A stretch of DNA of 64,000 bases, taken from assembly GCA_030549495.1 (NCBI GenBank), contig JAUIRK010000702.1, positions 1 to 64,000 of the forward strand. Reading direction: 5' to 3'. Below, piece after piece: positions 35,901 to 50,900 of the stretch. Source of the DNA: Nectonema munidae. Lineage: Eukaryota; Nematomorpha; Nectonematoida; Nectonematidae. The position numbers and the translations under genes were made by a program. The notes beneath the pieces are model-generated. The model was not told the origin of the DNA. It did not search any database and saw nothing but the letters and a program-made list of their open reading frames with translations. Numbering within the stretch: the stretch's first letter is position 1; each line of letters begins with the position of its first letter.

Positions 35901-38900
35901 GGTAAGCGTAGTATAAATTTTAAATCTAATAATTTTATGTTAGAATAAGTAAGGAATGTATTCATTGGATAAGACTTTGCCTGTCGTGAAGTTTTACATA
36001 TTATAGGAAACTGAATAGTTGATTAAAAATGAGGAGGAAGGGGGGGGGGCTATATTGACCGAAAAGAAGAATAATTTTCTGGATATATTACACTTTAGAG
36101 TTTAGACTGTTTGTTTCTCGTTTGTACGAAGTCACTTCACTATCCCTCAGACAGTGAATAAATATTTAAACTTTAAAATTAAAAAAAATGATATTTTGTG
36201 ATCTATGCAAATATGCACTTTAATACTATGCCCATATTTTGGTCCGTACACACACACACAGATAGAGGCTAGAGAGGGTTATGGAAGCCCCAAAATTTTT
36301 AAATCAATATAAATGATAAAAGCAAGGTAAAAATGGAATTTCAGCACTCTTTCCCTAATAATAATTGTTTTACTTTTAGTACTCCTTAAACTTTTTTCAT
36401 GGCTGCGCGCCTGATTACAATTAAAAAGTTTAAGCATTCTTTTACAATGAGCGGACCAACGCATATTCTATGATAGAAGAAATTTGAGAATACGATTATT
36501 TTTAAATTAAATAAAAAAAAAAGAAAATTGATGTTGCCTTTTAAATTTAAATTGAATATAGTTTATTATCATCACCCTCCCATCCAGCCACTACCCTAAA
36601 TATAGCAGGTATGTTTAAAAGTGGTATATTAGTAACAAACGTTTGAGCAATATTATATCAAACACTTTAGAGTTGCTCAATTTCTAAAAATTATTAAAGA
36701 AAACCAGAGTTAAAAGGACGAATTAAAGAAAAGGTAAATCCACGAGAAAAAAGTTTCAACAATACTATTCCACCGAAATGGTATTTGAAATAAAATAATA
36801 TCCCTTTTAAAATGGCAATAACGTGTTCATTTTGTACTAAATGTACAAAACTTCATAAACATGAAGGTCTACTCCTGAAACTATTAGAAAAATAAAGGTA
36901 AAGCATAGAACTAACTTTAAATATTTTTCTTCTTTTGAAATTTTTTCAATTTCTTCAGCTTTCATAAGTTCTTCTTTATTTTTTCGAAACTTCTTGTTCT
37001 TTCGGCTTTTAGGCTTTTTAAAAGTTTCCTAAAAACAACAAAATAAAACGCCATGCTATTTTATATTACAAACATACACCTCTTTATAAATAAATAAATC
37101 GTTTTACTTAGAAAATTAGATAGTTAGTTGATTATTATTAGCTATTTAGTTAATTATTTAGTTTGAATTAAAAATATTTCTTCTTTTCAATATCAAAATA
37201 ACACGAATAAATACCTTGTCATGATTTTAATATTTTATGTATAGCAGTGATACGCCAAAATAGACTTATAATTGAACACTTGAAATTTGTTTTAAAAGGT
37301 TCGTCATCGCTGTCCTATACTTTACACTTCATCCGTTATCATAAGAAAATGGAAAAACTCAACAACTCACTTCTGTTAACGTGGAGCAATTCAAAGATAA
37401 AGATGTGAGTGAATGAAATACTGTTAGAAAACGTGAAACTTTATATAAAAAAGGAAAGCATTACTATATAGTTTTATTTTTAACATCTATTTCTTCTTCA
37501 ACATTCTCTCATATAAATACGATTAAAAAATATAAGTCTACCTTAACATACCCACATTTAGAAAGTTGCTTAAAAAATAAAAAATTAAAAAAAATTAGAA
37601 ATCTAATTTTGAAAAATAGGCCACTAATTTGCAAAATAAATCATAAAAATATTTAAATATTTCTTTGTGATATCTTTATTTACATATTTAAAATTTTTGT
37701 TACCTTTAATATTTTTTTTCAAAAAATTTGCTCGTTTCAATACTATGGGCGCCGCTGAAATATACCTGGGTAAAATCAGAAATACATCCGATCGAAAAAG
37801 TCTATAACAAATAATATCAATTATTGTTGAAAACAAATTGAAACAAGTAAATATACTTAACATAAAGACATCTTTATGCCAAAGTTGGAAAGAATCTTAT
37901 TTTAAATAAAAAAATCGAAATTTTTAACATGAGTATATTTTTGAAATCTATATTTTTAGAAAAAAATTTTAAAGTAGTGATTCTCAACCTTTATTTAACT
38001 TAGGTGCAATTTCTGAATTTTTTGAAAACTAGAAGGGTTCAACAAAAACTAAAAATATATGCACATATGTGTCTATAGCACATAGATAAGAACATATCAT
38101 AGATACAAAACTACAATCCATATACAATACACTTAATAAATCAGTAACTCTGCGAAATTCTCGTCGTTTAAATATGATATTATTAACATAATTTTATGTT
38201 ATGCGGTCAGCAAAGAAGGTCGAGGGGCGCATGCGAGATTGAGACCCACTATTATAAAGAGGTCAACGTCTTGAGAAAATCAAAAAATATTTTTTGTTGT
38301 AACAAATGAAAATGAAATCTGAATAATTTGATAAAATAATTTAGTGAGAAATGTTAAAAGAAGGAAAGTAAGGAGTCGTTTTGGTATTCGACTCTTGCAT
38401 CTTGCCAAAATAATAAATAAAAGAGCTAAAATATACCATTTCATCAGTTGTGTAATATTCAGAAGCAATTTTATAAGGTCCAGTTTTGAGACTTTGCTAA
38501 AAAAAAAAGATGCACAATATAAAATCATTGAAAAAGTAGTCCGAGTTACATGCCCAAAAATGTCATTTTCATCTTTTCCTAGCTTCTCTTTAAAATATTA
38601 AAAAAAAAATTCTCTATAAAAATTAGTAGTTCTGTATAAATATATGTGGAATAAGGATTTATAGTGTATATAAATTTTCCAAATGTTTATACTTCTGTCA
38701 CAAAACTTTATATTTACAGGATTCGCAATTTTTATTAGTTCGTTAGAATGATCTTAAAAAGATGGCTTTTAGCATAGCGATAAATGAAAATATAACTTAC
38801 AAAACTATTTTGTGTCATATGCACAGAAAAGAATGTGAGAAAAGGGCCAAGATGCTGGATTCTATTTCCGATCATTCACCCATAGAAGCCTCAAAATTTG

Positions 38901-41900
38901 ACGGAGGGAAAATAATGCTATGTAAGTAAAGCACCCCGCTCTACTTTAATCAAGAAAGGACAAAATGTAAGAAAGAAAATAATTTCAAAATTCCAAAGCT
39001 TTTTATAAACGAAAAGATTATAGGAAAATATATGCCTTATTTGGAATAAATAAATGTGATACAAATAGTAGACTTGGAAATTTGCTCAATGGCTTCAAAC
39101 AATCTAATATTCGTAATCTAATTCATTATAATATTTGGATTCGACAAAAAATTTAGGGTATGTGTATTGAATTATGAAATGCAAACTTTTTCCGTTTCAT
39201 TTAATATATATTTTAATTTTGGATTGGATCTTCATCAATAAACATAAGCTATATTATGTATTAATTAGGGTTATAACCAGTAGTGGGATTCAAATGTTTT
39301 GTCAGCCGGTTATGTTACAAAAAAGTCAAATTTGTCAGCAAATAAACTGATCAATTTTGATTACTTCCCTATAAAATTTAAAATAATGGTTAAACAAGCA
39401 TCATTATGATGATGTTGTGGGTGCTTATTTTACTGTACATACATACTTATTAAATAGATAAATAAATACTTTACTGTTCGCCGAACTCACAAAATTCCAT
39501 GAGACGGTTCTAACAAACCGGTGCGAGCCGGCTGAATCCCACTACTGGTTTTAACTTTTGGTTTATAAATATCATTCAGATTTCTGAACATATCAAATTG
39601 GAATTAAATAATAATTTAAACCAATTTTCTCATAGTCTGATGAGACAAACGTTAGCAATTTAGTTTTGTGAAATAAAATACATCAGATTTTTTCTTCGCC
39701 TATAATAATGGTTTTAAAAGATATTATGTTTCAATATTTGATTACACTGATAAATCGCTCTTGTGGTACTTGTTGAAGTTTTCTCAAATTTCTTGAAAAA
39801 ACCAACTTATGTTTGGATATTTCTTTAAGGTATATTATCTATGTCCCGACTAGTGATGGGACGATTAATCAGAATCGTATCGGAATATCGGAAATTTTGT
39901 CGAATGGGAATATTTCAACTCGCTCCGATACCAAAACGATTCCAAGTTAATACGTTACATTGATTTCCTTTACTTAGGATTTTATTGTATAAATGATTTT
40001 ACTACTTATTGTGTAGAATCACTTGAGTCGACAAAATTATTTAATTATAAAAAAATTTAACATTTTTTTGTGTTAATTGTGCATTATTATGTTTAAGCTA
40101 CTTTTTTTGTAAATTTTGTGTTATAATTTTATATAAAAAAATTTCATGTACATTTTAAATGTTAAAACCGCATGTATCGAACTATGAGTAATTTGTCTAG
40201 TGCGGGACACAAGCCCAACGCAACATCCACTCACTTAAATACATTAGATCAAATAAATTTTATTTAAATAATAAATTAAAACTAATTGTAAAATCTCATT
40301 GTGTAAGTCGGATGTGTCGATTATTCGCTTAAATCGAAGATGATACTGGTCCCCATCGCATTTAAGAACTAATAACATTGTAGAAACTTTTCTTAACTCG
40401 AAGTGATAAGTTTTGAAAAATGTTTTACTGAGATTAAAAAAAGAAAAATTCAAAATGAGAAAGAAAACAAGAAAAAGAAGTCATCAATTTTATATATAAC
40501 AACAACTCGAAAACTAGAGACTGAAATAAAGAAATATTTAAAATATAAATTAATAGAAAAAAACTCAAGTCCGTTTGAATGGTGGAAAGCTAACAAAGAC
40601 CTATATTGGCGTTTTTTTCAAAAAAGTATTTATGTGCTCCGCCTTCTTCAGTTGAAAGTGAAAGAGTTTTTAGTATTGGAGGAAATATTTATTCTCCTAA
40701 AAGAAATCGCTTAGAAACAAAAACAGGAGAAATGCTTGTTTTTGCACTATAATTTACGAAAGCTCCAATTTAATTACGATTGATTCAAAAGATCTCTATG
40801 TAATATTAATAAAATTTTATTCTATCATTATAAGCTGAATATGCTTCTCACTGCTCAAAATTATGACTATAGTTTTTTTAATTTTCAAAATTTATACTCA
40901 AAATTTTCAAAAGTGGATTATTTATATAATTTTGCTTTCATATTGAGGATATTTATTCGCAAAAAGTGATAGAAATTAATTGAAGTTCAAAATAATATTA
41001 AAAAGTTATTTCAAGTTGTAATATTTTAGAATCGGAATTGTATCGGGAATCGTATCGGAACAGGTATATTAAGTAGAATCGGAATCGTTCCCGACTAAAT
41101 CCTTTTTTGGAAAATAACTATAGAATCAATCAATATTTCAAAACACAGATACCCGTGGCTTCAAGTAGGGCTTGGATTACTTGTTTGTTAAAGGATCATA
41201 TGAAGTTTTTCTAAAAACAATCGTAATTGTGAATTTAAATCGGGGTTTCCCAAAAACATTTTCTCATTTATTTTTACAGCCTAACCACCGATGAGACGTG
41301 AGATAAATATAATATACATTTCGCATAATTATATTAGAAAATATAATTTATAGGAAATGGAACGTATTTAACGCAATTTCAAGGACATATACTAAAGAAG
41401 CCTTAGTACAGTGCTTTTGTTTTTCCTTTAAGTTTGTTAACAACTTTAAAGTTCACAGATTTCATACTAAATATAAGTTTAGCATAAATCACAACTATTA
41501 AGTTGGATGTGTAATCAAAAGGAGCTAGTACATGCAAAGTTAGATAAGTGGAGCTGCCCTGTAATATTGACTGACTTAGAATGCCCTAATTTTATTCAGA
41601 TAAGATTACACTTGGTTCAAGTATATCGAAAATATTGGCTGTTTTTCACACAGATACTTTTATTAAAAGTAGGAAAATACTTGGATATAGTGTTATAAAA
41701 GGAAGAACTCCAAGAGAAGAGCTATTCAACTGCTTTAGCACTGTTTGTACAAGTGTGTGCCTATATATACAATGGTTTTAATAATGGGTAGGATAGAGCT
41801 TAAAAAGTAACCGGTACAAATAAGTGATGTGTAGAGGCTATGATAGGGGCAAAACTTATTTTAATGGGGCCGGGACTATAAGAAAGTGTATGCATTTATA

Positions 41901-44900
41901 TATTTCAAGGGAGTTTCGGAGGGCAAAATAAATTTCGGAGTGGGGGTAGACATAGACATAATATCACATGTAGTATCTTTACTTTTAATATTAAATTAAT
42001 CCTTCAAATTTGTAAATGATATGAAAATGTTATTATTATAAAAGATAAAATAAAACTGAACTAAAAAATATATCAAAAATTAAAAAATATACGTATCCAG
42101 TTTTGAAGGAGGCATTTGTTCTGTCATTTACAACGGCATTTCCATCCGATCCTTAAATTTGAGTTAGAGAAAATTAATAGAAAAAGATTAAAGTAAGAAG
42201 TAAAGAACCTAAAAGGAAGGAACTCTTTTTTATCCCTTCGATTTCCTCGTCATACTTTCTCAATATTGTATTACGCACATACTTGAAGAAAATAACAAAA
42301 AAAATAAGAACAAAAGAATTCTGAAAGTAAACACACTTGACCATCTTCATCAAATTCATCATTGTTCAAAGGATCGTAGACTGGCTTTTGTTTTCTAAGC
42401 TCAACATTTCTCTTAGCTTTAGCATCATCAACAAGATTCGTATTTTCTAACTCATCTGCATAATTCTGTTCCAGAACATCTAAATATATGAAATTAAAAA
42501 TTCTTATACCCTAGAATAACCACATATATTCATTATTATATCATCTGTATAGTGGTTTATTATCAAAGGAGTTGTCTATAATTTTGTAATAAGGTGTTAG
42601 TAGTGTTGATTAAAAATTATTGAAACAAATTTTTTTAAATCCGTACAATATTTGATACGGAAACCATTGAGTATCAAAAGAAACAATGAACGAAAAATAC
42701 TGTTTATGTGGATTAAGTTTTTGTGACAGATTTCGTCTTTTGCGTGTTAATCCTCGGCATATTTGGTATCCTCAGTATAATTGGAATCGTGGGATTCGAA
42801 ACCGCAAATATCTTGAATCAAAGCTGGACTTATAGGCCGCCTTAATCACGTGATCATAAAATATGCTAGAAGGATAAAATAAAATCCAAAATAAAGTTTT
42901 AGTTTTAACAAAATTAAATAACAGTCTTGTATACCTTTGGCTTGAAAACATGAACTGAAGGTTTGGAATTAATGAGTTTAGGCTTTAAATTGTAAATAAG
43001 TTTTACTTAAGTATTTCTATATATCTTTACCAAAAACGTAGTGGTGATCACACAATGGAAAAAAACTGGTTCAGGATAAGAAAATCTGGAAAAACACTGA
43101 TATAAAATATAAGTTCTATTATATATTTTAGTTAATTTTAATATTCAGCAAAATGGTCAGATTAAAAGATTAGATCATTTTTAACACGGGGAATCATTCC
43201 AAGTTTGTGGCTCTCACGTTTAACATGTAATATCGGCAGAAAAAGTAAACTAAAAGAGTAGTAATATGTTGGGTAAAAATCATAGAAAAAATTGAATATT
43301 TAAAATTTGTGCATCTTAAAGATTTTGAATGAATATGAAAAAAGAATTACTTTTATCTGATAAAGTCATGACGAACGTTTTGCCTTCTTTAAATTCATCA
43401 ACGTCATGCAAAACTTTGAGTCCTTTTAAATTTTGCGATGTGTACCTTGAATGCTAAATAAAGTCGTTAATACTTAAAAGAAGAAAAGTAAGATCAATGG
43501 ACTCGCATTGCACAAATATAATTCGAAACAAGAAAGCTTGAAAAAAAGAAAATGTTCGGTCTATGAGCATATTCTTTTCTATTGGCAACATTTATAATGA
43601 ATATATGGTGGAAGGTAAAAACACCAATTACCAGAATAAAAAAAACTTAAGTTAAAAATATTGAAATTTTGAAAAAAACATTGAGTGAATGTATTTCAAA
43701 TATGATTCTAATATGTGAAAAAGAATCATTTAGATTATTTTTTTCATACTATCACACCTGATTGTCAAGTTATATGAACTTTTTTGATCGACCATCTTCG
43801 GTAAAAGGATAGATAGAGCAATGTTATAATAATAAAGTAACAATACTTGTAACAATACTAGCCCAACAAATATAATAGGACTTTATTGTATCAAACCTAC
43901 TATTCCCCCAAATTTAATCCTAATTGGGCTTATTTGACATTGAATAAGAGACGACCTGCCGACAAAGACCCTTTTCTTTGAGTGGCGTATTAATACAGAT
44001 GTCTGATTATAATTAATTTACCCAAAAGTTTCTTATTTTTTAATAATAATATGAAAACGCATACTGATTTTTCAATTTTGGCTGAAGAAATAGGCAACTT
44101 TGAATTGTTATAGGAAATATCTCTGACATTTAGACTAATAGGATGACCTTGCTGATAGTTTTCATCTTTACTTTCTTCAAAATCCTTATCCTTTTCCATT
44201 TCTTCAAAAAGCTTTTCCTATGTATTAAATATTTAAAAATACAAAAGTACATTAAAAAAAGTTAAAGAATAAAAACAAAGCTTATAGTACCAATAACTTC
44301 GTGAAATCAAATGTCTCAACTAATGATTTCAAGAAATCATTGTAATAAAATCATTGCTACAAAGAGTAGTTTACCCTATGGCTTGAAATTTGAATTTCTA
44401 TCATATTATTAATCATTAGATGTGAAAATAAAATATAAAACTATATAGCAAAGATATGTAATGAAGATAGTAGCGCAAAGCGTATCGGCATATGTTGGTA
44501 AAATGCCAGAGTCAGCAACAGCGTTTAATTTTTTAATTGAAAAGACAATTATTTTTTACAGTTTCAATGAAATAATGAATTTTCACTAGTTAAAACTTAA
44601 TTGTTTAGAGTCTTGACAATATGAATGGTGTGTAAGTAATTTATTCCCAAAAGCAGATCAACGTGTAGTTTTTTCTTAATTAGTGAAAACAAATATATTA
44701 TTTTGAAACGGTTGCGCAATAACATTTCTTGTTATGAAACAGCACTATTATGAAATTGTAACAAGAAATACTCCGAAAATAAACTTTCACGTCTTTGCTA
44801 TAAAATCCATTTTTGTAATACACGAAAATTTTAATGATTTTATTCATGATATATAAAATTCAGGTATTTTTTGATAAAAATTAGGATTGCACTCTCTGAG

Positions 44901-47900
44901 TCAGAAGTCTAAGATTTTAAATGGATTGAAGTCGGAGTATTTAATGTAATTTGATATTCGGATTTTTTAGAGTACTTTAAATAATGAAAATTATGTCTTA
45001 TTTTTGTAAGCATATGGGGTCGCCCTTATTTAGTCAAAGTCGGAAGTGAACGTTTGCTTTGGATATTTCAAATTTTAAGTATTTAGAGCAGGGGTGCGTA
45101 AAACCGCGCCCATTGGCCAAATTGCGAAATCAGGCATTTTTATAGCGCCCGAACACTGATATACAGCTATGTAAAAAATCAAGTAAATTTTTCCCTATAA
45201 AAATGAATTATAATATAGTTAGAAAAAGTCATATTCATTTATTTATAAAGAAAGGCAAGTAAAGCTTAACTCATAGTTAGACCAGTTTTAACTTAGGATC
45301 GGCAATGAGGTATCGGAAAGTACGAATGAAATTTTCCGATGCGCTTCCAATGTCCTTATTTAAAAAAACACGACTCTCACGATTTCCGATTTAGATTAAT
45401 CCTCCCATATCTACTTTAGATGCTATATAGAAAATTAACACAGGTTCAAAAGTTGGTATTTGTGATCCGCGGCGGGCTTTGATTTTTTAAATTTTTGGCC
45501 CATTATACTAAAAATTCCCAAACTCTGATTTCGAATACTAATGATAAATAAAATTAGCTAGTTCAAATAACTGTTTTTCATTCAAATGTTCGCTATAGTT
45601 ACTAAGAAGACAGTGCAATAAGAAAAGGGGATAGAAAGGAAAACGTCTTTGAAAACGACATGAAAAAGGAGTGCAAGATGGTTATTTTCATTTTATATCA
45701 CCGTACAGATGACATCATAATTTTAAAGAGAAAAAAAAATAAGGTATATTTTAGTAACTAAATATTCATAAAAGAAAACGTTTATATGTTCATAATGTAC
45801 TCAGTATAATAATAATGTGATGGAATATCGATAATTTTTTATAAATTTTGCAATTTACCAAATACATATGTTTTACTTTTTTTTCTTTGAATTATTCCAA
45901 TAAATGAAAATCAAATTAAGAGTGCTCTTGGTCTAAGATTCACCCGTCCAGATAAGAGATATTTCTTCCCCTGGATGCAAAACCCACTCAAAAAATTAAA
46001 TTATAAAAAGTTTCGAGTAAATTTTAAATCCAGTAAAATAGGTATTTGATGTGGAGGGGCCAACATGGGGTCCAGCCAAAAAACTGGCTGGGGGGGGGGG
46101 GCATGCCTCTCCCCCCTTAAAACCGCCACTAGTTATCCTTGCCAAATCGAAAAATTAAAAAAATGAGCTTAATATTTCTTGTCCAAATTGCACGCCCAAA
46201 AAGTTATTAAATATTAAAATTTGATACTCAATCAATGATTTATAATGTAAAAAACTCACTCTTTTTTCAGCTTCTTGCTTATCCTTAATCTTCTTTATCC
46301 AATTAGAAGCATCATCATCTTCATCACTTTGCTCTTCAGCTAATCCTTTGATTTCACTATGAAACAAATATTAAAATAATTTAGTATTAAACAATGAAGG
46401 CAATAATAAATTTGAGAACGTTGGATAAAGAACAACAGAGAGAATTGCAATAGATGGTGAATTATTATTTTGCCTTTAAACTTCATCATACAAGCAACGA
46501 TGTCTATTTAAAATGCATTAATTAAATGATTTACTCACGAAACATCGAACAAAACAGTTGATATAAAATATAGTTTGCCTATTTCAAATTTAAAAAGCAT
46601 TTTATAAAAAAAAATTTTAACATCTCAAAACCCATTTTGTCAGATTCTTGAATATATCAAAGCTTCCAAAGGAGATTGTGCATATGGTATTAAAATAGCG
46701 TAAATATCCTAATATAATACACACCTGTTTACAAGATGCATGTGTTGTATTTTGAAGCAAAAATTCATCGCAAACAAATGCGACAGAAAGAAGAATAAAT
46801 ATTTGATTCATATCTTTGAAAAATGGGGTGATAATGGGAACAATTGACTTCATGCATAAACAGGTAACGAAGGAATGCAAATATTTCCGCCAACCACTGA
46901 AAAATGGGATAAAATTGCTTGTTATGAAAAATATGATCAGCATATCTAGATGGTTAATATTAATGAAGTTGGAATTTTAAAAGGGAATAATTTGTATTAC
47001 AATTACTTTTTAATATATATCTATCTATATTCTATATACAAAATAACCATTTCAAATAAACTGGAACGGGAACAAATATAAAAGATCGATACTTCATTTT
47101 AAAAAAAGGATCTATGGCCCAAAGTATGTGAGCATGTGTAAATACGTGTGAGTTTCTTATGTTGTGTTTTCATGATTTGACTTGAGTATTTAAAAATATT
47201 GAATTTTTTTTAAAGTTGACAATTAAAATATTTGGAATCTTTCTGAATTTTAGGTATTTATTAGTATTTCATTCAAAGGAAGAATAATCTTAGATAATAG
47301 TAGAGATGCCACGATTAGGTATTTAACCCAGGATGACTCGATCAATACACAAGTTATTTTCTGAAGCAAAATTCAGGTTTTACTGATCAAAGATTGAACA
47401 GTAAGAAACAAAAAAATTTCAACGATTAAATTAATTTCAATATAATTTATTTTTTCGAAAAGTTAAGTATTATATTATTTTTCATTTTATAGAATCAATC
47501 CACACAACCAATTCATTTGATATGGACCAGGTTTGTTGACAATTAGAAGCCAGATGATAGCTTGAGAAAAATCATTTAGCTCCTTATCAATATTGCATCG
47601 GATAGTGGGCTTGTCAAACAATTTAATGTCGGATAAATGAGGTTTTATTTATGGGAAATATTTGAAACACCCCCGTACAAACTAACATATGTTAGAAAAT
47701 TACGCACTATTCCTAAGAACTATGAATGGGCAATCAAAATAGACCACAAAGATGCGTTTTTTGGCATCAAAATAGCAAAATAATATAGACTTTTATTTGC
47801 ATTCAAAGAGGATAATCGATACTACTATTTTAATAGGATCCCCATGGGGGTAAATTTTGCAACCGCAATTCTACAAAGCGTTATCATCAAAATTCTAGCA

Positions 47901-50900
47901 GCTTTTTTCAGCATACATTGAAAAGCAAAGGCTTTTATCTAGACGACATTCTCATCGTTGATAGTTCCTTTTCCCTTTTAAAAGCATTGCAAAAACCTTT
48001 AAACTATTCATAAAGGCGGCCACCATAGAAATCAATTGGGAAAATCCAATTTTAAATCGTCTTTCTGCATCAAATATCTTGGTGTTCACTTTGATCTCGA
48101 AAAAAGAACCACACGTTGATCTCGAAAAAAGAACCATCACCACTCAAAGATAAGATTTGGACAGCACTCCTTACACTAGCGTTTTTGGCACTGGTGAAGA
48201 AAGCTCCTATTAAGCCATTGCAAAAGATATTAGGTTTTGTCTAGTACTACCTAGGAACAATCTCGGGTTACTTAAGGAAGTTCTCGGGATTGCAAGCCGT
48301 TTTCTATTTTCCTTATGAAAGAAGCTTGGAAAGACATAGAGAAACAAATTCCCATAAGAACATCCTCAAAGAACTTCCCCGTCTTTGTGGATGCGACACC
48401 TTCTGGTGATAGTAGCACCAGGATACACCTGGGCTCGAAAGATCTAGAAGAATTTTCACATCAATGAAATGGAAACGTTAACACTAATCCTAGCAGCTAC
48501 CAAATTCCCAAAGGCAAGAATCTTCTATGATTAAATCACCGCAATTGCAAATCTAGAAATTGGAGGCACAGAGGTAACCTCATTATTTAAAGATTTTTTG
48601 ACAGATTCCAGCACCTTTAAATCTCAGCAAGATACTCGGCCTCGTACATTCCTACTCACCTAAATCCTGCAGATGCTCCTTTTAGAGATATAGTCAACGA
48701 ATGCGTATAAAAGCGAGGAGAGATTTTTAATTCTATTCACTTTCTTTTTACGCTCTGCTTTTTGTAATAATAAATAAATTAGCGACTCTAAACAGAGTCT
48801 CTCTATCTATCTATAGAGAGAAAGAAAGAGAAAAAAAATAATTCTTTCCAAATATTTCCAATGAGTCCTCTAATACAACCGTTTCCATATTGTTTTTAGA
48901 AGACAACGATATTTTTAACCTTCGGGCACCTAATATAAAATCTGCTCAATCAAAAATTCAGCTCCCTAAAGATTTACAAAGGAGATCATTTAAAATTATG
49001 GTATAAAACTTTCACTTGGTTAGAGTATAGCATATCTAACGACTATACAGATAGACGGTGACCATCCGTTTCAATAACTGGTAAATGGCAATAAGGAGGT
49101 ATAAAGACTTAATTACATCTGATGAGTAGTGATCTATCATATATGAATGATTTTATTTCCGTGTTGAGCTTGAAGAGTGGTTCACAAACTTTCTTAGGCG
49201 TAGCGGTCTAACTATAATTATTTAATAGCACGGGGTCTCAGTTAAAAAAATAAATCAACATATAAACGACTGTAGTAAAAAATTGGCATAACACAATTGT
49301 CTATTCAAAAATTGTCTGAATAATCCAATCAATTTTAATCGGATGGATGCATCTGATTTGTCTAAATTGTTTAAACTTTGTTATTTTGGCCAAATTATCT
49401 ACTAATTTTCAATCTGATTCAGGATTTGGTTTCAATGCCAAGTAGCATGGAAAACGCTTGATCACATTCATATGTAGTGGCAAATCGAATCGGAACTTTA
49501 AAAGCAATTTTTGCCTCAGCAGTATAGGAATATCCCATTTCAATCGAAAAATCACTATAAGATATTTCACAAAAAACATGTTTTGCACCTCCTCAATCAT
49601 TTCAAATCAATAAACTGTTCTTGAAAAAGTCTTCTGAAGCCAGATTACTAATCGAGATTATAAACGGGTTTTTCATAAATTGATAGTGTTTTTAAAATTT
49701 TTATAATATAAATATAATAATAATATAATCAATTAAAATAATAAGATGTAGATTAGGAAAATAAAGAGAAATTTTTCGGCTAAGATATGCTACACGGTGT
49801 TTTATGGCATCCATGACATCTTTATTAATGAAAATCTTATTTTTATCAACGAATATATTCATAAATCGAGAAAAATTTTTATTGTCAATAAATAAATGCG
49901 ATTATACCAGCTTCATTTCAAAAGCTGTCAATTTTTATGGCAATGGAGTACTTAGCCCAAGGTTAAAGAATTCATAGTTTCAAATATGTTCACTAAAAAT
50001 GATAGGAATATACAAAAAAATGGACATCAAATAATTCAACATGCATGTCTGGTTTGCTTTGAAGAAATTGCTGGACTTCTTTTCATTGTATTGCTTCGAA
50101 ACTTTTCGTTTGGAAAGCCACCTCATGTTTGAATGAAGCAAGTTTTTGAAATCATTTTCTCAAATAAGAGAAGGCATATGCTTTAATGAAACACTGTTTT
50201 AATGACCTCATTGAGAACATTTTCAACTCACCAGGTATCGTTTTACAGCTAGGCGCACTGACTACCAATTACATCTGGAGATTTTTGCTTGGCCAGAGTC
50301 CGATTTAATACCATGTGGTGTAAAATATTTGATCACTTTGTCAAATGTTTCTCTTGCAGTTTTTTACTGCTGAGTTTGGCAAAATAAAAAATATCTAATA
50401 GGTTCTTGAGATATACATATTGTACGTAAGCGCAAGGCTGAGATAAGTTTGCAGCTTCCATCGTTTCATCAATCTGAATTGCAAAAAATTTGAAAATCAA
50501 ATTCCGAATCAATAAAACCACGTCTGACATGCCATCAGACAACTCTCCTATTAGCCTTTTAACGGTATCTTTTGACAGGAAAATATGCTTGAACTTTACA
50601 ACTCTAGAACTTCTTAGCACATTAAACATAATATCTTTGCTACAAAATAATATAAACTGTTCTCTTATGTTGTGGGACTTTTTTACAATAGATATTCTTT
50701 TAAACTTTTCAAACTATACTTAATATTTTGCAAAAACTTTCCATGATATTCTGCCATGGGTGGCATGGCAGGTTGGTTGAAATGATGGACTCAGCACGGA
50801 AGCATCTGGATTCGATTCCTCATCGATACCGTTTTGTTCATAGTTTGACATAAGCGGTACATCTGTGCCTTGTCAATGAAAACACACCGACAGTACCTTT

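Noticed and set aside
36248-36260. CA microsatellite
   Set aside because: Too short to be informative.
38344-38601. Plus-strand ORF of 85 codons
   Set aside because: It is the complement of SART1 exon 11 and its flanks.
40244-40453. 69-codon minus-strand ORF
   Set aside because: It lies within a hAT remnant whose recognisable coding is on the other strand.
46617-46943. 108-codon minus-strand ORF in intron 4
   Set aside because: It is hydrophobic and Cys-rich in an AT-rich intron, with no recognised motif or splice support.
50755-50830. tRNA gene
   Set aside because: The copy at 55283 shares the sequence well beyond the tRNA-like part, as a SINE would.
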